Assembly: GCF_003597395.2 (NCBI RefSeq)
Contig: NC_133778.1
Location: 24,799,946-24,863,945 of the forward strand
Source of the DNA: Chelonoidis abingdonii
Taxonomy: Eukaryota > Chordata > Testudines > Testudinidae
Length of the DNA stretch: 64,000 nt
Direction of reading: 5' to 3'
Positions within the stretch are counted from its first letter, which is position 1, and the number at the start of each line of letters is the position of its first letter. Below the pieces are notes generated by a model that saw only the letters and a list, made by a program, of their open reading frames with translations, did no database searches and was not told where the DNA came from. Of the stretch, positions 12,088 through 23,618 are shown piece after piece. Position numbers and translations under genes: made by a program.

Positions 12088-12178
12088 GGCTAAATTCATC
12101 CTTGGCATAAACAGGGTAATTCCCATTCGCTCCAGTGAGAGTCGTGTCTCTTTCTTTTACTGGGGCTGAATTTGGTCC
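12088..12178. repeat. Short palindromic MITE
   Basis: 'ctaaattcatccttgg' at the left and 'ggggctgaatttggtcc' at the right are imperfect inverted repeats. They surround a centre containing 'ttcccattcgctccagtgaga'. It belongs to the window-wide group of small palindromes. Confidence 0.6.
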
Positions 12179-12235
12179 AGTCTTTCCATTTTCTTATCAA
12201 GCTAGCATTTGTCAGGATTTGGCATAGAAGGTGCT

Positions 12236-12334
12236 GATCCTGCAAACTGCTATGCATGTGCTTAACTTGTCTTTTTTACTTCAAAGTATCTACTGACATG
12301 CATAAAGTTAGGATGTGTAAGTGCTGGCAGGATC
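12236..12334. repeat. Short palindromic MITE
   Basis: The outer ends gatcctgc and gcaggatc are perfect inverted repeats. Inside them 'gcatgtgcttaactt' is mirrored by 'aaagttaggatgtgtaagtgc'. This is a foldback element without coding capacity. Confidence 0.75.
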
Positions 12335-12739
12335 TGGACCTTGCTGTGAGAGTTCTCCATGTGAACTGTTAGTCTGTTTTTTCTGATTCACCATGGGAAA
12401 TGTGGCAATATTTGAGTGAACAACCACTTAGTACTAAGGAAAAGGATTCTTTTTCCCATTAGGCATTGTAATGTCAACTTCCACCTTGTGTTAACTAGAG
12501 GCTCCCACATTGTCTTGTTTAAGGGACATAGCTTAATACCAGAACCAGTTTTTATATTTGACTTGTAAAACCAGTAACAATTGTGCATCATGTATGTGTA
12601 TATCTGAAAAATTTAAACTAACTCCCATTTGGAGGTGTGAATGAAACTGAAACTAACATGATATTTGCCATTAAGTACTGAGAGACCACCCATTATGAAA
12701 AGGCCTGACGCTGATTTCACTGAATCTCATGGGTAACAT

Positions 12740-13314
12740 CAGGGCTGGCTCTGGCTTTTTTGCTGCCCCAAGCAAAAAACAAAACAAAACAAAACAAAAC
12801 CTGCAGGGCAGCTGGAGCGGTGAGGCCAAAAAAACCAAACCCACAAACCTACGGGTTGGCTGGATCCAGAGTGCAAACCATTCGGTTAGTGGGATTCCCT
12901 GCGATGCAGACATGCCCCGGGCAGTGAAGTGTGGGCCCCGGCTAGCAAGGGGGAGGGGGAAGGAGCCGGGGGGAGAGAGAAAAGGGGGGCAGCCAGGCTT
13001 CTTTCAGCCAGGGCACTTACCACTCGGCCCCTCCCGCCATGCTGCTCCGGTCAATGGGGAGGGGAAGGACACAGGCTGCCGGGCTTGCTGCAGACCTGGC
13101 ACCGGCTAGTGCAGACGGAGTGTGCAGCTGGATCCCAGCAGGGCACTTCCCTCCTCCGCACTGGCGCCCTGTACAGGGTGGCCAGAGCGGCGAACAAAAA
13201 AAAAAAAGAAAAAAAAGGGCGGCCATGTCGCCCTAGGGGTGGACGGAATGCCGCCCCTTAGAATCTTCCGCCGCAAGCACGAGCTTGCTTGGCTGGTGCC
13301 TGGAGCCGGCCCTG
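12740..13314 (-). mobile_element. Non-autonomous hAT element (575 bp)
   Basis: The left end is cagggctggctct. The right end ggagccggccctg reads cagggccggctcc in reverse, so 11 of 13 terminal bases match. A perfect 8-bp target duplication, ggtaacat, lies at 12732-12739 and 13315-13322. The interior is GC-rich with (aaaac)n at 12776-12800 and an A-rich tract at 13195-13217. The element at 57534-57826 is the same family in the other orientation (shared 'ggctccaggcaccagc' end). The GC-rich reading frames inside show no transposase motif. Confidence 0.95.
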
Positions 13315-13322
13315 GGTAACAT

Positions 13323-15009
13323 TTCATTGGGATTTAGGTGCTTTTGAAAAAATTGGTCAATGGAAATATTCCCATGGACTTCAATGTGAATAGGCATACG
13401 GCCAAAGATACAAATAGAGGTTAAAGTAAGGGGGAAGCACAACTCCCTCCTCTATGCTAATGGCTGTGGGAAAGCCTCTCACTGGCTTGGATGTGCAGTG
13501 CTTCTCCATGCCAGCTCCTGTTTCAATCTACTTTAACCACTAGGTATAGCATACCCAACCCAAAATCCAATCATAAAACCATGCATCATTGTCTCTCTAT
13601 TTCCTCAAGAAACTATTGCAGTTACTACTGACTAAATAATTACCCAGGAAGAGTCTTTTTTGGACTTCTCATTAGGGTAATGGTAAAAAATAGCAATGGC
13701 CTTTCCAATTTCTCTTTCCTCATAGGCTTTTGCTGACACACTCTAGAGGTCAATAGCGAACACATGTACCTTTACCTAGCACTGGCAAGAACATGGTCTT
13801 TACCTAGAACTGGCCAAACAGTCCATAACAAATCATTTATTTTGTGACTTTTGTCATTTATATTGTGCCACTACAGTATAGTATTAATAAAATTAAAAGC
13901 ACTTCTCCACTTTGTAACTACCTTAAATTGAGCCTCAATAGTGTGTTTAATTTATCCAATTGGTTTTGCATTCTGACCTTTCTGGACTCTGGACTATGAA
14001 TGAATGACTTGTGGTCATTGCCACTGCAGAATTAACTCCAACAATCAAGCAAATGTGCAACTCCAATCTCCTGTTAACTGTTGAGGGTTTTCTCATTGAC
14101 TTCAATTGGATTTCACCCAATATGTTTTACATTTTTATTGGTCTGTTATAATGTAGCCTTTCAAAAACCTGGTATAGTTCAACTCCAGATGAATTGTTGC
14201 AGGGTTCAACATTGATTGGCCAACTAGGCCAAATTATTATTCCAGTAAATAAATAAATTTCCCCTCTTTTCTAAAAGATGAAAGAACTATTTGGTTCATG
14301 TATGTATGTGTGTGTGTAATGGATTAGAGAAAGGAGGGTGAAGGATTTTTGTTTCCAAGCTAATAAATCGTTAAACATTTTTATATGAGTCTCCACAAGT
14401 GGCTTGTTCTTATGAACTGTGCAAAATCATTAGCCCTTTACTTGTTTATAACATGCTTTCTGAATTTAGCATTACTGTCAGTACACAAAACCTGAAAACT
14501 GAGCATTTGCCAGCTGGAGTCCAAAGTGAGATGGAGATGAAAGCTTAAAATATGAGTGAGTTCATGTGTAGCAATATATGGTTGTGAAGGGCTTCCAGTA
14601 CTGAAAGATGGAACTGATTACATTATGTAAGAACACATGGCTACTTTTATTTATTAGTTATCAGATTGCTTATTTGCATGATCAGTTTCAAACAGAAGTC
14701 ATTACTGAAAGCTTATTAGTTGAGGACCATAATGTTTCCTAATGTTACATCTGCTTAGGAACAGTTCTGCAGGTTTGCACTCATGGTTTATGATGCATTC
14801 TTCCTGTTGGGGAAGAGATGGGATGTGCTTTCCCCATGTAGAAATATTTGGAGACTCAGTCCTCAAATCAGCCAGTCCTTCAAGATCTGCAATTAATACA
14901 TAATCTATAGATCAGGCTATAGTAGCTAACTGCAGATTTTGGATCCAGAATAATATTCTAACGCCCCTCAAATTGCAGGGGTGTTCAGATCTGAGTGAAA
15001 TAGGACCAT
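13323..15009. other. Unique DNA
   Basis: No gene or repeat of clear identity. A short (tg)n-like tract lies near 14301-14318. Confidence 0.4.
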
Positions 15010-15169
15010 GGGGGGAGGGATAGCTCAGTGGTTTGAGCATTGGTCTGCTAAACCCACAGTTGCGAGTTCAATCCTTGAGGGGGGTCATTTGGGGATTGAT
15101 CCTGCTTTGAGCAGGGAGTTGGACTTAGATGATCACTTGAGGTCCCTTCCAACCCTAATGTTCTATGAT
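15010..15169 (+). mobile_element. tRNA-derived Cry-type SINE with CR1-like tail
   Basis: A pol III A box (tagctcagtggt, 15021-15032) and B box (gttcaatcc, 15066-15074) are spaced as in tRNA. Between them lies 'ggtctgctaaaccca', like a tRNA anticodon region. The 3' part (15139-15169) reads gaggtcccttccaaccc...ttctatgat, which is the CR1 LINE 3' end. SINEs of this build are known in cryptodiran turtles and are thought to be mobilised by CR1 through the shared tail. No clear target duplication was found. Confidence 0.92.
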
Positions 15170-15463
15170 CGCTCCTAGGAATAGGGAAGCTGCATTATTG
15201 TAGTGTGTAGTAATTCATGGAATAGTTATGCTTACAGAGTGTGAAGCAACAGTCTGAACCTCAGAGCCTCTTAAGAACTGAGAGAATATCAGTTTGCTAA
15301 ATGGAAGTGTCATCAATGCTTCTATTAGTCCATATCCTGGAAATTATTGAGCATCTGCTGGTCACTCACAAGGAATATTCAGGTCAAGTTTCTTAATTTA
15401 TTAAATTGATTTATGAACACTTATTTCCCTCATGGGTGGATTATGACTTGGAGTTTTGCTAGT

Positions 15464-15525
15464 ATTTGTAAAATACTTTGAGATTCCCACATGAAAGATA
15501 CTATATGAGTAGACAGTATTATTAC
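15464..15525 (+). repeat. MIR-type SINE 3' fragment
   Basis: 'gtaaaatactttgagattcccacatgaaagatactatatga' followed by a tattatta end corresponds to the MIR tail. The 5' part is too diverged to trace. Confidence 0.6.
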
Positions 15526-15673
15526 ACCACTCAGAAGTCCAAAAGCCCTTGTTTTCTTCCTTCATTTTCCTTAATTGGGCTCTTATAAGTAGAAAATTTT
15601 TGGACAGCCTTCAAGCTTTCTCCATACATTTTTGTGTAGTTTACTTTATTTCAGTGTGTTTGAATGGGATATA

Positions 15674-15712
15674 ATTATATTATATTATATTATATTATAT
15701 TATATTATATAT
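15674..15712. repeat. (ATATT)n microsatellite
   Basis: About seven or eight nearly perfect copies of a five-base unit, tatat/attat. Confidence 0.95.
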
Positions 15713-16013
15713 TCTGCTTCTTTGTAGTATGCCAAATGACCAGATTCCTGTGTCTACACAGGAGCAAATTCTCCTTGGCCTCTGTTGGATATTACCTTGC
15801 TTGTGCTAGATTACATGTGCTCCAAGAATAGCCTATATCATGGTAGTTTGAGCTTTCTACTTCTTGCACCCAAAGGAACCCAAAACTAAAACTGAAACTA
15901 TAAAACTTTACTATGCTCAAAAACACCCAGTTATAGATGTGGAATTTGTATTTGTATCTTACCTGGTTTTATTTTACCCTCCTTTCATTGCTTAAACCAA
16001 GACTAATGGCTGA

Positions 16014-16438
16014 GGGCTTGTCTACACTTATGGCTAACTTGGCACTTCTGCGATCGATGCAGTGGTGTCTAGTTAGTGGGTCTGGTGAAGACTCAATAAG
16101 TTGATGGCAGAACACCCTCCTATCGACTTCTGTACTCCAGATCCCTGAGAAGCGTAAGGTAAGTTGGCGGTAGGGTGACCAGACAGCAAATGTGAAAAAT
16201 CAGGACATGGGGTGGGAGGTAATAGGAGCTTATATAAGAAAAAGACCCAAAAATAGGGACTGTCCCTATAAAATCGGGACATCTGGTCACCCTAGTTGGC
16301 GCGAGAGCATCTCCCGTTGACACTGCAGTGTAGACACTGCTGTAAGTCAACCTAAATTACATTGGCTTCAGTTATGTAACTTATGTGACCGAAGTAGCAT
16401 GACTTAGGTCAACTTACAGCTTTAGTGTAGACCAGCCC
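16014..16438. mobile_element. Outer DNA-transposon MITE, interrupted
   Basis: The left end gggcttgtctacact and the right end agtgtagaccagccc are inverted repeats matching at 14 of 15 positions. The flanks are a 3-bp duplication, tga (16011-16013 and 16439-16441). A 3-bp duplication and GGG-starting ends suggest a PIF/Harbinger-like MITE, which is an inference. Inner pairs such as 'gtaaggtaagttgg' and 'gtaagtcaacct' show it is a long foldback. It is about 293 bp once the nested insertion and its duplication are removed. Confidence 0.88.
16170..16293. mobile_element. Inner MITE nested in the outer MITE (124 bp)
   Basis: The element begins gtagggtgaccagac and ends catctggtcaccct, an inverted repeat around AGGGTGACCAG. 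It is flanked by a perfect 8-bp duplication, agttggcg (16162-16169 and 16294-16301). The duplication is itself part of the outer element, which proves the order of insertion. Eight bases points to hAT. Confidence 0.92.
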
Positions 16439-16441
16439 TGA

Positions 16442-18870
16442 GTAAAAATATAACAATTTCTGTCTAATTTTCATCCAATGAGGTGCTATCTAGGACATCT
16501 CTAGTTCTCAGAACATGAAAGAAGGTCATGGCATGAGCTATGATATGTCTAACATTCAGCATGGACATCTCGTTTAATGTGTGGGGCATAATACCTAAAA
16601 ATATTACCAGGAGTTACAGGGGAGGTGGAAACACTTGGCAACTTGCAGAATCAGGCACTATGCTATAACCCTAGGATAAGGATAGTGGAAAGGTTCACCA
16701 CTCTTTGCACCGGTGGGATTTCCTGGGAGCTTCAACATATAAAGATCATGTCTACAATGGAACCCACACAGCAGCCAGCCACAATCTGGGCCATACATAG
16801 GAAGTATTAGGAAAACAAACACACACTGTGTTTTTTGGGAGAGAGAAAGCGAGGGAGAGAGAAGTGATGAATGATACACTCACATAAATATTTCCTATTT
16901 TCTTGCAATGCAGAGCATTAGCTTATGAGCTTGCCATTTTAAACTTGCTCACCTGTTACAACAGGTTATTTCCTCCCACTGTATTTTTTTCTTAACTTCT
17001 CATCAGGGCAAGCGATAATTGATCTTTTAAGGCACATCATTGTGAGATATAAATTCCATTCAGAGTCAGACTTACATTTTTAAAAGAGGCTGCAGTGCTA
17101 TAAATAAGGCACTAAGACGGCAGCATGCTCTGCGTACCAATGGCCACATTGCTCGTTCAGGCTCACTTTAGTCCAGTGGAAATGAGACTTCTTGGGAAAG
17201 AGTAATGCAAATTATTGCATTTACTGTTGAGTCCTGGAAGAGACTTCAGAAAAATGAGTAAGGAAAACAAAGCATGTTTTTCAAACTTCTCAAAACTGTT
17301 AGCATTAGCACCCTACCTACCCTGTCCTTAATGTCTGCAGAGACACCCAATTCATCATAGCTCCCTAGGGAGGGGATATGAGATACTCACAGGGCAGTTT
17401 TCACTGCAGTGACAAGCCTTGCTTAGGTGAATGGGCCCCTCCACATTAGGTATTTGACATGGAAGGGAATCCCACTCCAGTCTGGCCAGCAGTGGGACCC
17501 TCTGAACCCTTGTCTTCATTGCATTCAGCGCTGAGAGTAGGGATGGCAGAACCTCTCTAGTATTAATAATTAATTTATACAAAAGCATAACTTTCCACTG
17601 TGCTTTATACAGATTTCATCCCCCGCACATTTTCCCTTTCCTGAAAAGCTTATAATCTACATTAGAGAGTTGCAGAGCACAGAGATAGCAAAGTAAGAGG
17701 TAAGAACAAGAGGAACCACAATTGAAATAAAAATAATAGCAGTCATTGTACAGTGAGGGAATCTTCTGAGTTGTGAGTAGCCCAGAGTGAATATGGAAAA
17801 CCTCACGGTCAGGAAAAAGGGGTTAATAAAATATATGTTCTTATTTGGGACCAGATCATCACCTGGATCCCAGTTCATCAAATTACTTAAGTATGTGTTT
17901 TAACTATAAGTGTGTAAAGTGCAACTTGAAGTCAATGGAACTACTTGTGCTTCAATTTAAGCACATACTTATGTATTTTGCTGCATTAGGGCCTCAGTGC
18001 AAACCAATGCTGGTAGCCTCATAAATGTCAGTTTACACCATCTGAGGATCTAGCCCATGGTCTTTTCCTTGTAAACATCTGAGTAAAAGAAAAGAAATCT
18101 GATCCTTGTATTTTTTTACTTAATGACATTGGGCTTCCTGTTTTAGAGAAACAGGAAAGTTATCAATACTGGAAGCTTTTTCCTCATCCTTATCAGTAAC
18201 ATAAGATTCAATACCTTCCTTTGTCAAAAAGACTGGCGGCTGGCCAAACCTACATAATGGATATACTAATACATAAGATGCTTCTGACAGCAATATACTT
18301 TTATGGCTGATGACCTTTGTGTCTAAAAACATCTAGGGGAAGAAATGACAGGGGGCCTTGAGACTCTGTCATAGGTTGTATGTACTGTTGAAAAAGCCCT
18401 TGCCTTAAAAGTGGCAAAAACAACTATTCTACATTCAATCATACCTGTATTTTTATATAATAAGTCTCATTTATGGCAATATCAGCCGATGTTAAATTTG
18501 GGAGGTTAGAGGTTAAGTGTAAGTGATTCAGTGACTACCAGGCACAAGCATGTTGTTTGTAAGTGGCACCAGCATTTTAATAAGACTCTAGGGTGTAAAT
18601 TAGAGATAAGAAGAAAAATCTCCCAATTAAAATTTCCTTAGAGGTTGAGGACTTAAAGCCGTTACAGCTGTGGTCATATCTGAATGCAAAAAAAAAGTTG
18701 TGATGAGGCTGAAGCAGAAAATAATACATTATTATAAGTGGGAGTTAATTCAGAACCAGCTAGATTACAGGCTTCCAGCCATTATTATAACAGATATACC
18801 TCTGGACAGTAGATCAAATTCTGGAAAGCCTATTCAATATTTAGTGAAGTTAATGAGAGTTTTGCTGAAT
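16442..18870. other. Mostly unique DNA with MITE relics
   Basis: No genes were seen. At about 17885-18060 two diverged palindromic MITE relics lie side by side: 'gtgtgtaaagtgcaacttgaagtcaatggaacta...gcacatac' and 'cagtttacaccatctgaggatctagccc'. A weak reversed MIR/L2 relic ('gaaaagcttataatctacatt') lies near 17643. Confidence 0.4.
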
Positions 18871-18886
18871 AAGGAGTGTAGTGAGA

Positions 18887-18929
18887 CTGAGTGGCCTCCT
18901 TCCGACCGGGAGAGTGAGGGAGCATTACA
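18887..18929 (+). repeat. 5' copy of the 43-bp intra-LTR direct repeat
   Basis: This segment starts 10 bases inside the LTR and is repeated at 19690-19732 with 41 of 43 bases identical. Key words are gtggcctcc, tccgaccgggagagtgaggga and cattaca. Confidence 0.93.
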
Positions 18930-19689
18930 CGTCCCTTGGAGGACGGAGCCTAGATCGCGCCCCCCACCCTCGCCGGAAGTACCGAGGCGTGGCCAGGAGT
19001 ATAAGAGGCTGGCCCTGCAGAACAGTTAGAGGAGAGCCTGCAACGGAGGAGGACGCTCGGCCTGTTCTCCAGAGGCCCAGAGAGGAGCCTGGGCCTGGCT
19101 GTTCCCGATCCCCAGATATAGACAATGACTGGCCCAGAGTACCCGCTGCAGTTTACCCTGAAGAGCTGGAAGAGGCCTGGAGGCTGCAGGTACCAAACCC
19201 CAGGGAGGCAGGAAGTATTCCAGGGGCAGCCAGGAGCAGTGGGCTGCAGAGCCCAGTGTGGCTCAGTCGGCATATTCCGGCTGGATCCCTGCCAACACAG
19301 GAGCAGCCAATCCTGCCCCTGCCAGGGCCCTGGGCTGGGACATGGTGGAGTAGGGTAGGCCCGCATCCCACTGCCACCCCACCCTGGGGTGGTGGATCCC
19401 ATACCCGGTGCAAGGACAGGAGCTCCCTTACCACTCACCTTTACAGACTGTGTGTTCACTGGCTGCCTGAGCCCCACCCCCAGGCCAAAGCCAGCCCTGA
19501 GAGACTGTGTGTTTGCTGGCTGCCTGAGCTCTGCCCAAGCCCGAGCCAGCCCTGATAGACTGTAGTAAAGGGCTGACTACTTGAGCTACCCCAGTCGGGG
19601 CTAAAGCCTGGTATTAACTATTAACCATGCAGCCCTGTTGGGGCTTTTGCCTGTCTTACAGACTGTGGTCCTGACCCCACAGGACTAAC

Positions 19690-19732
19690 CTGAGTGGCCT
19701 CCCTCCGACCGGGAGAGTGAGGGATCATTACA
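19690..19732 (+). repeat. 3' copy of the 43-bp intra-LTR direct repeat
   Basis: It ends exactly at the LTR 3' terminus. It differs from the 5' copy at two positions (t/c after cctcc; g/t before cattaca). Confidence 0.93.
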
Positions 19733-19849
19733 AGGAGTTTATGAAAAGTGAGTAAAGACTTCAATATTTGGCCATACGTGCTTGTAAATAACCCCCAAAA
19801 TACATATAATAAAAATTTGGCAAAATAACCAAACCAGACGCAAGATCAA

Positions 19850-20490
19850 GAGAGAATGCTGTCAACACTGTCAGATGTGTGACTGATAAAGAGGAGTATG
19901 AAAGAATTAACTACTACATATATCTGGTGAAAAGTACAATATCTACTAAGAGCTAGTTGACTAAAGAAGTGAAAGCAAGAATTGATAATACCAATGGATC
20001 ATTTTCCCATTTGCCAAACACTGGCAGAATATGAAGATAATAAAATGAGATTGCACAACGCTATTGTCTTTCCAATGCTATTGTATATCTCAGAAACATG
20101 GCAGATGGTGGGAGGAGAAAACAGGAAGCTGAACACATTCCATCAGTATTGTTTAAGAAGAATTATGGGATTTCATTGGAGAGATCATGTAACCAATGGT
20201 AAGTGCTGTGCCACACGTGTCAGCAGACCGCACATTCAGTAATTGGACAGAGACAGCTACTGTGGTTTGGCCAAATCATCAGGTTACTCCATGGCTGAAG
20301 CATAAGGTATATCTTAGATTGGATTCCACCTGGAGGGAAGAGAAGGCATGGAGGACAAAAAAGACCTATCACAGGATGATTGTAAAGATGCTGCCATCAT
20401 GGAGGCAACTTATGATGGAGTCAAACATCTTGCTCTGGGTAGGTAGCAATGGGGAAAATGAGTTGTCTCGTGCCACTAGACACAGGAGAT
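19850..20490 (+). mobile_element. RTE-like LINE, decayed C-terminal pol region
   Basis: Frameshifted translation gives pieces in the order expected for the end of an RTE/Jockey-type non-LTR retrotransposon protein. A block reading 'LTKEVKARID' comes first. Next are 'SETW...RKLNTFHQYCLRRIMGFHWRDHVTN' (about 20092-20196) and a 'WFGQIIRLLHG' block, then 'DWIPPGGKRRHGGQKRP' near 20321-20371. Several stops and frameshifts make it a dead fragment. The clade assignment is by protein pattern only. Confidence 0.75.
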
Positions 20491-21485
20491 TCTAAGTCTA
20501 AATAAGTCCATATGCATGTCCCTGCTTCAGGTTCCTCACCACTCTGGTGAGTTCTTTGGGCTTGGGCAGAATCCTCTTGTGTATCCAGGATCCTTCCCTG
20601 GCAGCTCATGACTTCTCTTCCAAATCATGGAGTCTTTCCAGCTGAACTAACTTTCTCTACTGGAACTCTCTTGCTACAAAAGCATGCCCATCTCTTTCTC
20701 TCTCCTGCTTAAAGCTTCCTAGTCCTCTCTCAATGAATGACTAGAGTTAGTACGGGGGACATATAAACACCTGGCTACTTTGTTTTTCTGCTGGTGTATT
20801 GCCACTTTTCAAGGCATCAGCCCCCTGCAGACAAATGGAGGAAGTAGCTTATCCCAGTTCCACTCAACCTACTTATCTTACCAATTGTTCAGTCCAGAGC
20901 ACAGTCATTAAGGCTAAAGACTCTCCTTATGTTTGACCTGGGAGAGACATGCTTATACCATTGTCAGCAAATCACATATATCCACTCCATGATACAACAA
21001 TTTTCATTGCAATAACATCAACCAGAATTCATATTTTGTATAGACAAATTTGCCAAATTGTCACAGTTACACACTGAGATCGGTGGGGATGGAAGGTCTG
21101 AGTCACAGTGATTCCCCTTTTTCTTCTTGCCTGCTAGTTTCAGTCACATCATTAGGAAACAGTGTTTCTTAACTGGTTTTATTTATGCAACACAGCCATG
21201 GGACAAATTCTGGCCTCAGATGCATGTGCAGGGCTTCCTTTGACAACAGTAAGAGTAGCACATGCTTATCCAAGACCTGAACAGAGAGGTTTGGAAGGGA
21301 TCAGTGGGAAGAAGGGAAGAAATATCTCCCAATCCTTCAAGTCATGGAACAGTTTCAGAAGGCCAGTTGCTTCTGCTGGCACCAAGATTCCTTTTCATGG
21401 ACGGATTGGCTGTTGGATCTGCATAGTCCCTAACCTCTCACATATACACCCTGGGACAGAGGGACAGGGGAGCCCCCCATGAACC
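20491..21485. other. Unique DNA
   Basis: No recognised elements. C+T-rich patches occur around 20520-20730, with no LTR ends found. Confidence 0.35.
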
Positions 21486-21900
21486 CAGGGCCGGTGCCAC
21501 CATTTAGGCGACCAAGGCGGTAGCCTAGGCTGCTAGGATTTGGGGGGGGGGGCATTTTCTTTAGCAGTAACTGCGGCAGCCAGATATTTGGCTGCCCCAG
21601 TCACCGCTGGCATTTAGGCAGAGGAAGCTGGGGCAGGGGAGCGTGGGGAGGGAGGGCCGCCTGCAGCAAGTAAGGGGGGGAGGCACGCAGGGGAAATCCC
21701 CGGCCCAGCTCACTCCTTCCCTGCCTCCTCCCTGAGCACGTCGTGGCTGCTTCACTTCTCCCACCTCCCAAGCTTGTGGCGCCTAAGCTGATTGGCGCCA
21801 CAATCCTGGGAGGTGGGAGAAGTGAAGCAGCGACGGTGAACTCAGGAAGAGGCAGAGCAGGGGGGAGCTGGGCGGGGGGGAGCTTTCAGCAGCAGCAGAA
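21486..21900. mobile_element. GC-rich hAT element, left end present, right end not found
   Basis: The motif gggccggtgccaccatttaggcg at 21489 resembles the start of a common turtle hAT element, whose interior is GC-rich with 'ggctgccccagtcaccgc' blocks. The matching right terminus (a reversed gcaccggccctg) is absent downstream, so the copy is truncated or rearranged. It includes the hairpin at 21746-21831. Confidence 0.6.
21746..21831. repeat. Perfect long hairpin (25 + 9 bp arms)
   Basis: The arms 21746-21770 and 21807-21831 are perfect reverse complements over 25 bases. After a 4-base mismatched bulge, a second perfect 9-base pair (21775-21783 with 21794-21802) closes on a 10-base loop. Confidence 0.97.
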
Positions 21901-23552
21901 GGGCAACTTCACTTCCACTCTGCAGCTCAAGATTCATTCTTCCTTCACCCCATGGAATCTGCAGTTTCAGCTGTGTCCTGAGGGTAGAACTTGCCTCCTG
22001 AAATAGTTTACATTTATGTAATTCAGGTGAATCTGAAGGAGACATATATGGAAATCTCAAGAAACCTGGATGCTCTTTTTAACAGAAGAAATAATTTCTG
22101 GAAATCAGCTCATTGCAGCTCTCTAGAATATGGGTGTCATGACACTGCCCATTACCTTTCAACAGATAACGTGTGAAAGTACATGATTAAATGTGAGCTT
22201 TAAGTATCAGAATTGCAGATTCTAGATTTCATTACCTTCACATTGATAGTAACTAATCTGATTTTCTTGTGCTCCCTGCTGATTATTCTTTTGTACTACT
22301 TACTCATTGCAGTTAAGGTCTGGGGCAGATTAATGGTTAGCCCTTGCTGGTATGTGTAAGTGTGATGAATATAGCTATCCTGAGGTTCAAATAAAACCAC
22401 CAGAAAATTGAATTCCACTCTGACTTCATCTGCAATTGATTAAAAGTGAGGTTGATGAAAATATCCATGCAAATTAATAATATTGTTAGTCCACTCATTT
22501 TTTCTGCTTCCTGAGAATATATCATAGCCTTCTGTTTATATTTATCTTGGTACATGAAACTAATGTATCAGGAGACATCTTCTGGGGTCTTTGTTCTCCA
22601 TGCCATTCATGAAGGCAATACATGAACAAGATCTAATCATATTTGCAGGATCTTTGAGGTAGAACTGTAGTGCTATACAATTTATGCTTCCAGAATTAAG
22701 TCTCTGTGCCTTTCAGGAATTTTCATACTTTTCCATTAAGGTGACTGTTGTATAAGGACAATGTCATACCAGTGTCTTCAGTTTTAAAGGGCTGTAGCTG
22801 AAAATTAGCCATATGAAAAGCTGCACCATCACTCAAGCTTCCAAATGGAAGCTTCAAAAGTAAGAGAGACTCCCACTGACTTGAAAAGTGGGATTTTGTT
22901 TATCCAGAAATACATACACAGCCTTGGTCTCTCTGGATTTCACGTTCTAGTAAGGCTTTTCCTTAATGAAATATATATTTGATTACACTGTGGCCTGTAG
23001 AATTATTTTGTAATTAAGGCTTGTCTTCAGAAAGAAAAACAAAGGATTTCTTCTTGACTGAAGAAATTGTGTTTATTGCTGGCAGTTTTTGTTAAAAGTT
23101 CCTACAAGTATTGAAAAAGGAACTATAGCAATAACTGTTGAAACATAAACAAATAAACCTCTTTCAAAATCAAATCCTGGACTACAGTTCAACAGTGACA
23201 TCTGAAAAAATTGGTTACACAGTGCCAGGGCTTTCAGTATCAGTAAATCTCAAAATATATGACAACACTTTATTTTAATGTTACTATATTACTAAAGTTG
23301 ATTGATATCATGACTTAGCTAGCCTGTAAATATGCATATTACAGTCTAAGTGTTATACTATCTTACGGATAATATAACAAATCTTTAAGAAAACATAATA
23401 TTATATACAAAAGGTTTTAGTTAATTCAACAAATCTAATTAAAAATAATATTCCTACTGAATCACAAATAAATGCATTTCGGTAAATTAAAAGGGTATCT
23501 AAAACAAATGTTCTAAATGTATAGTATACTACTATTAATCATACTTAATTAT
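21901..23552. other. Unique DNA
   Basis: No repeats or exons recognised. The stretch becomes strongly A+T-rich after 23270. Confidence 0.4.
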
Positions 23553-23616
23553 TTTATTATTATTATTTATTTATTGGTATTGTGGTAGGACATGGGAACC
23601 CCAGTCATGGACCAGG
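23553..23616 (-). repeat. L2-type 3' tail, antisense
   Basis: A (tat)n start followed by 'ggtattgtggtagga' and 'ccccagtcatggaccagg' is the reversed L2/SINE tail, also seen in sense at about 53385-53452. A hAT element cuts it off at 23619. Confidence 0.8.
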
Positions 23617-23618
23617 AG

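Larger units (their letters stand above)
18877..19732 (+). mobile_element. Solo LTR (856 bp) with repeated termini
   Basis: It starts TGTAGTG and ends CATTACA (reverse complement TGTAATG), a TG...CA LTR with near-perfect 7-bp inverted ends. It is flanked by a perfect 5-bp target duplication, aggag (18872-18876 and 19733-19737). A TATA-like box (tataag, 19000-19005) and a poly(A)-signal-like agtaaa (19564-19569) fit U3-R-U5 order on the plus strand. It is GC-rich compared with its flanks. The 200-codon-plus frames inside show no gag, pol or env motifs. Gypsy-like or ERV origin cannot be settled from the LTR alone. Confidence 0.93.

Noticed and set aside
12729..13327. Several frames over 60 codons on both strands
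   Set aside because: They fall inside the hAT element 12740-13314. No transposase or other domain is visible.
15010..15169. tRNA gene
   Set aside because: A and B boxes are present, but there is no complete cloverleaf and the 3' part is a CR1 tail, so it is a SINE.
18881..19555. Long plus-strand reading frame (224 codons) in a GC-rich segment
   Set aside because: It lies entirely inside a solo LTR with TG...CA ends and a target duplication, overlaps open frames on both strands, and has no retroviral or cellular domain.
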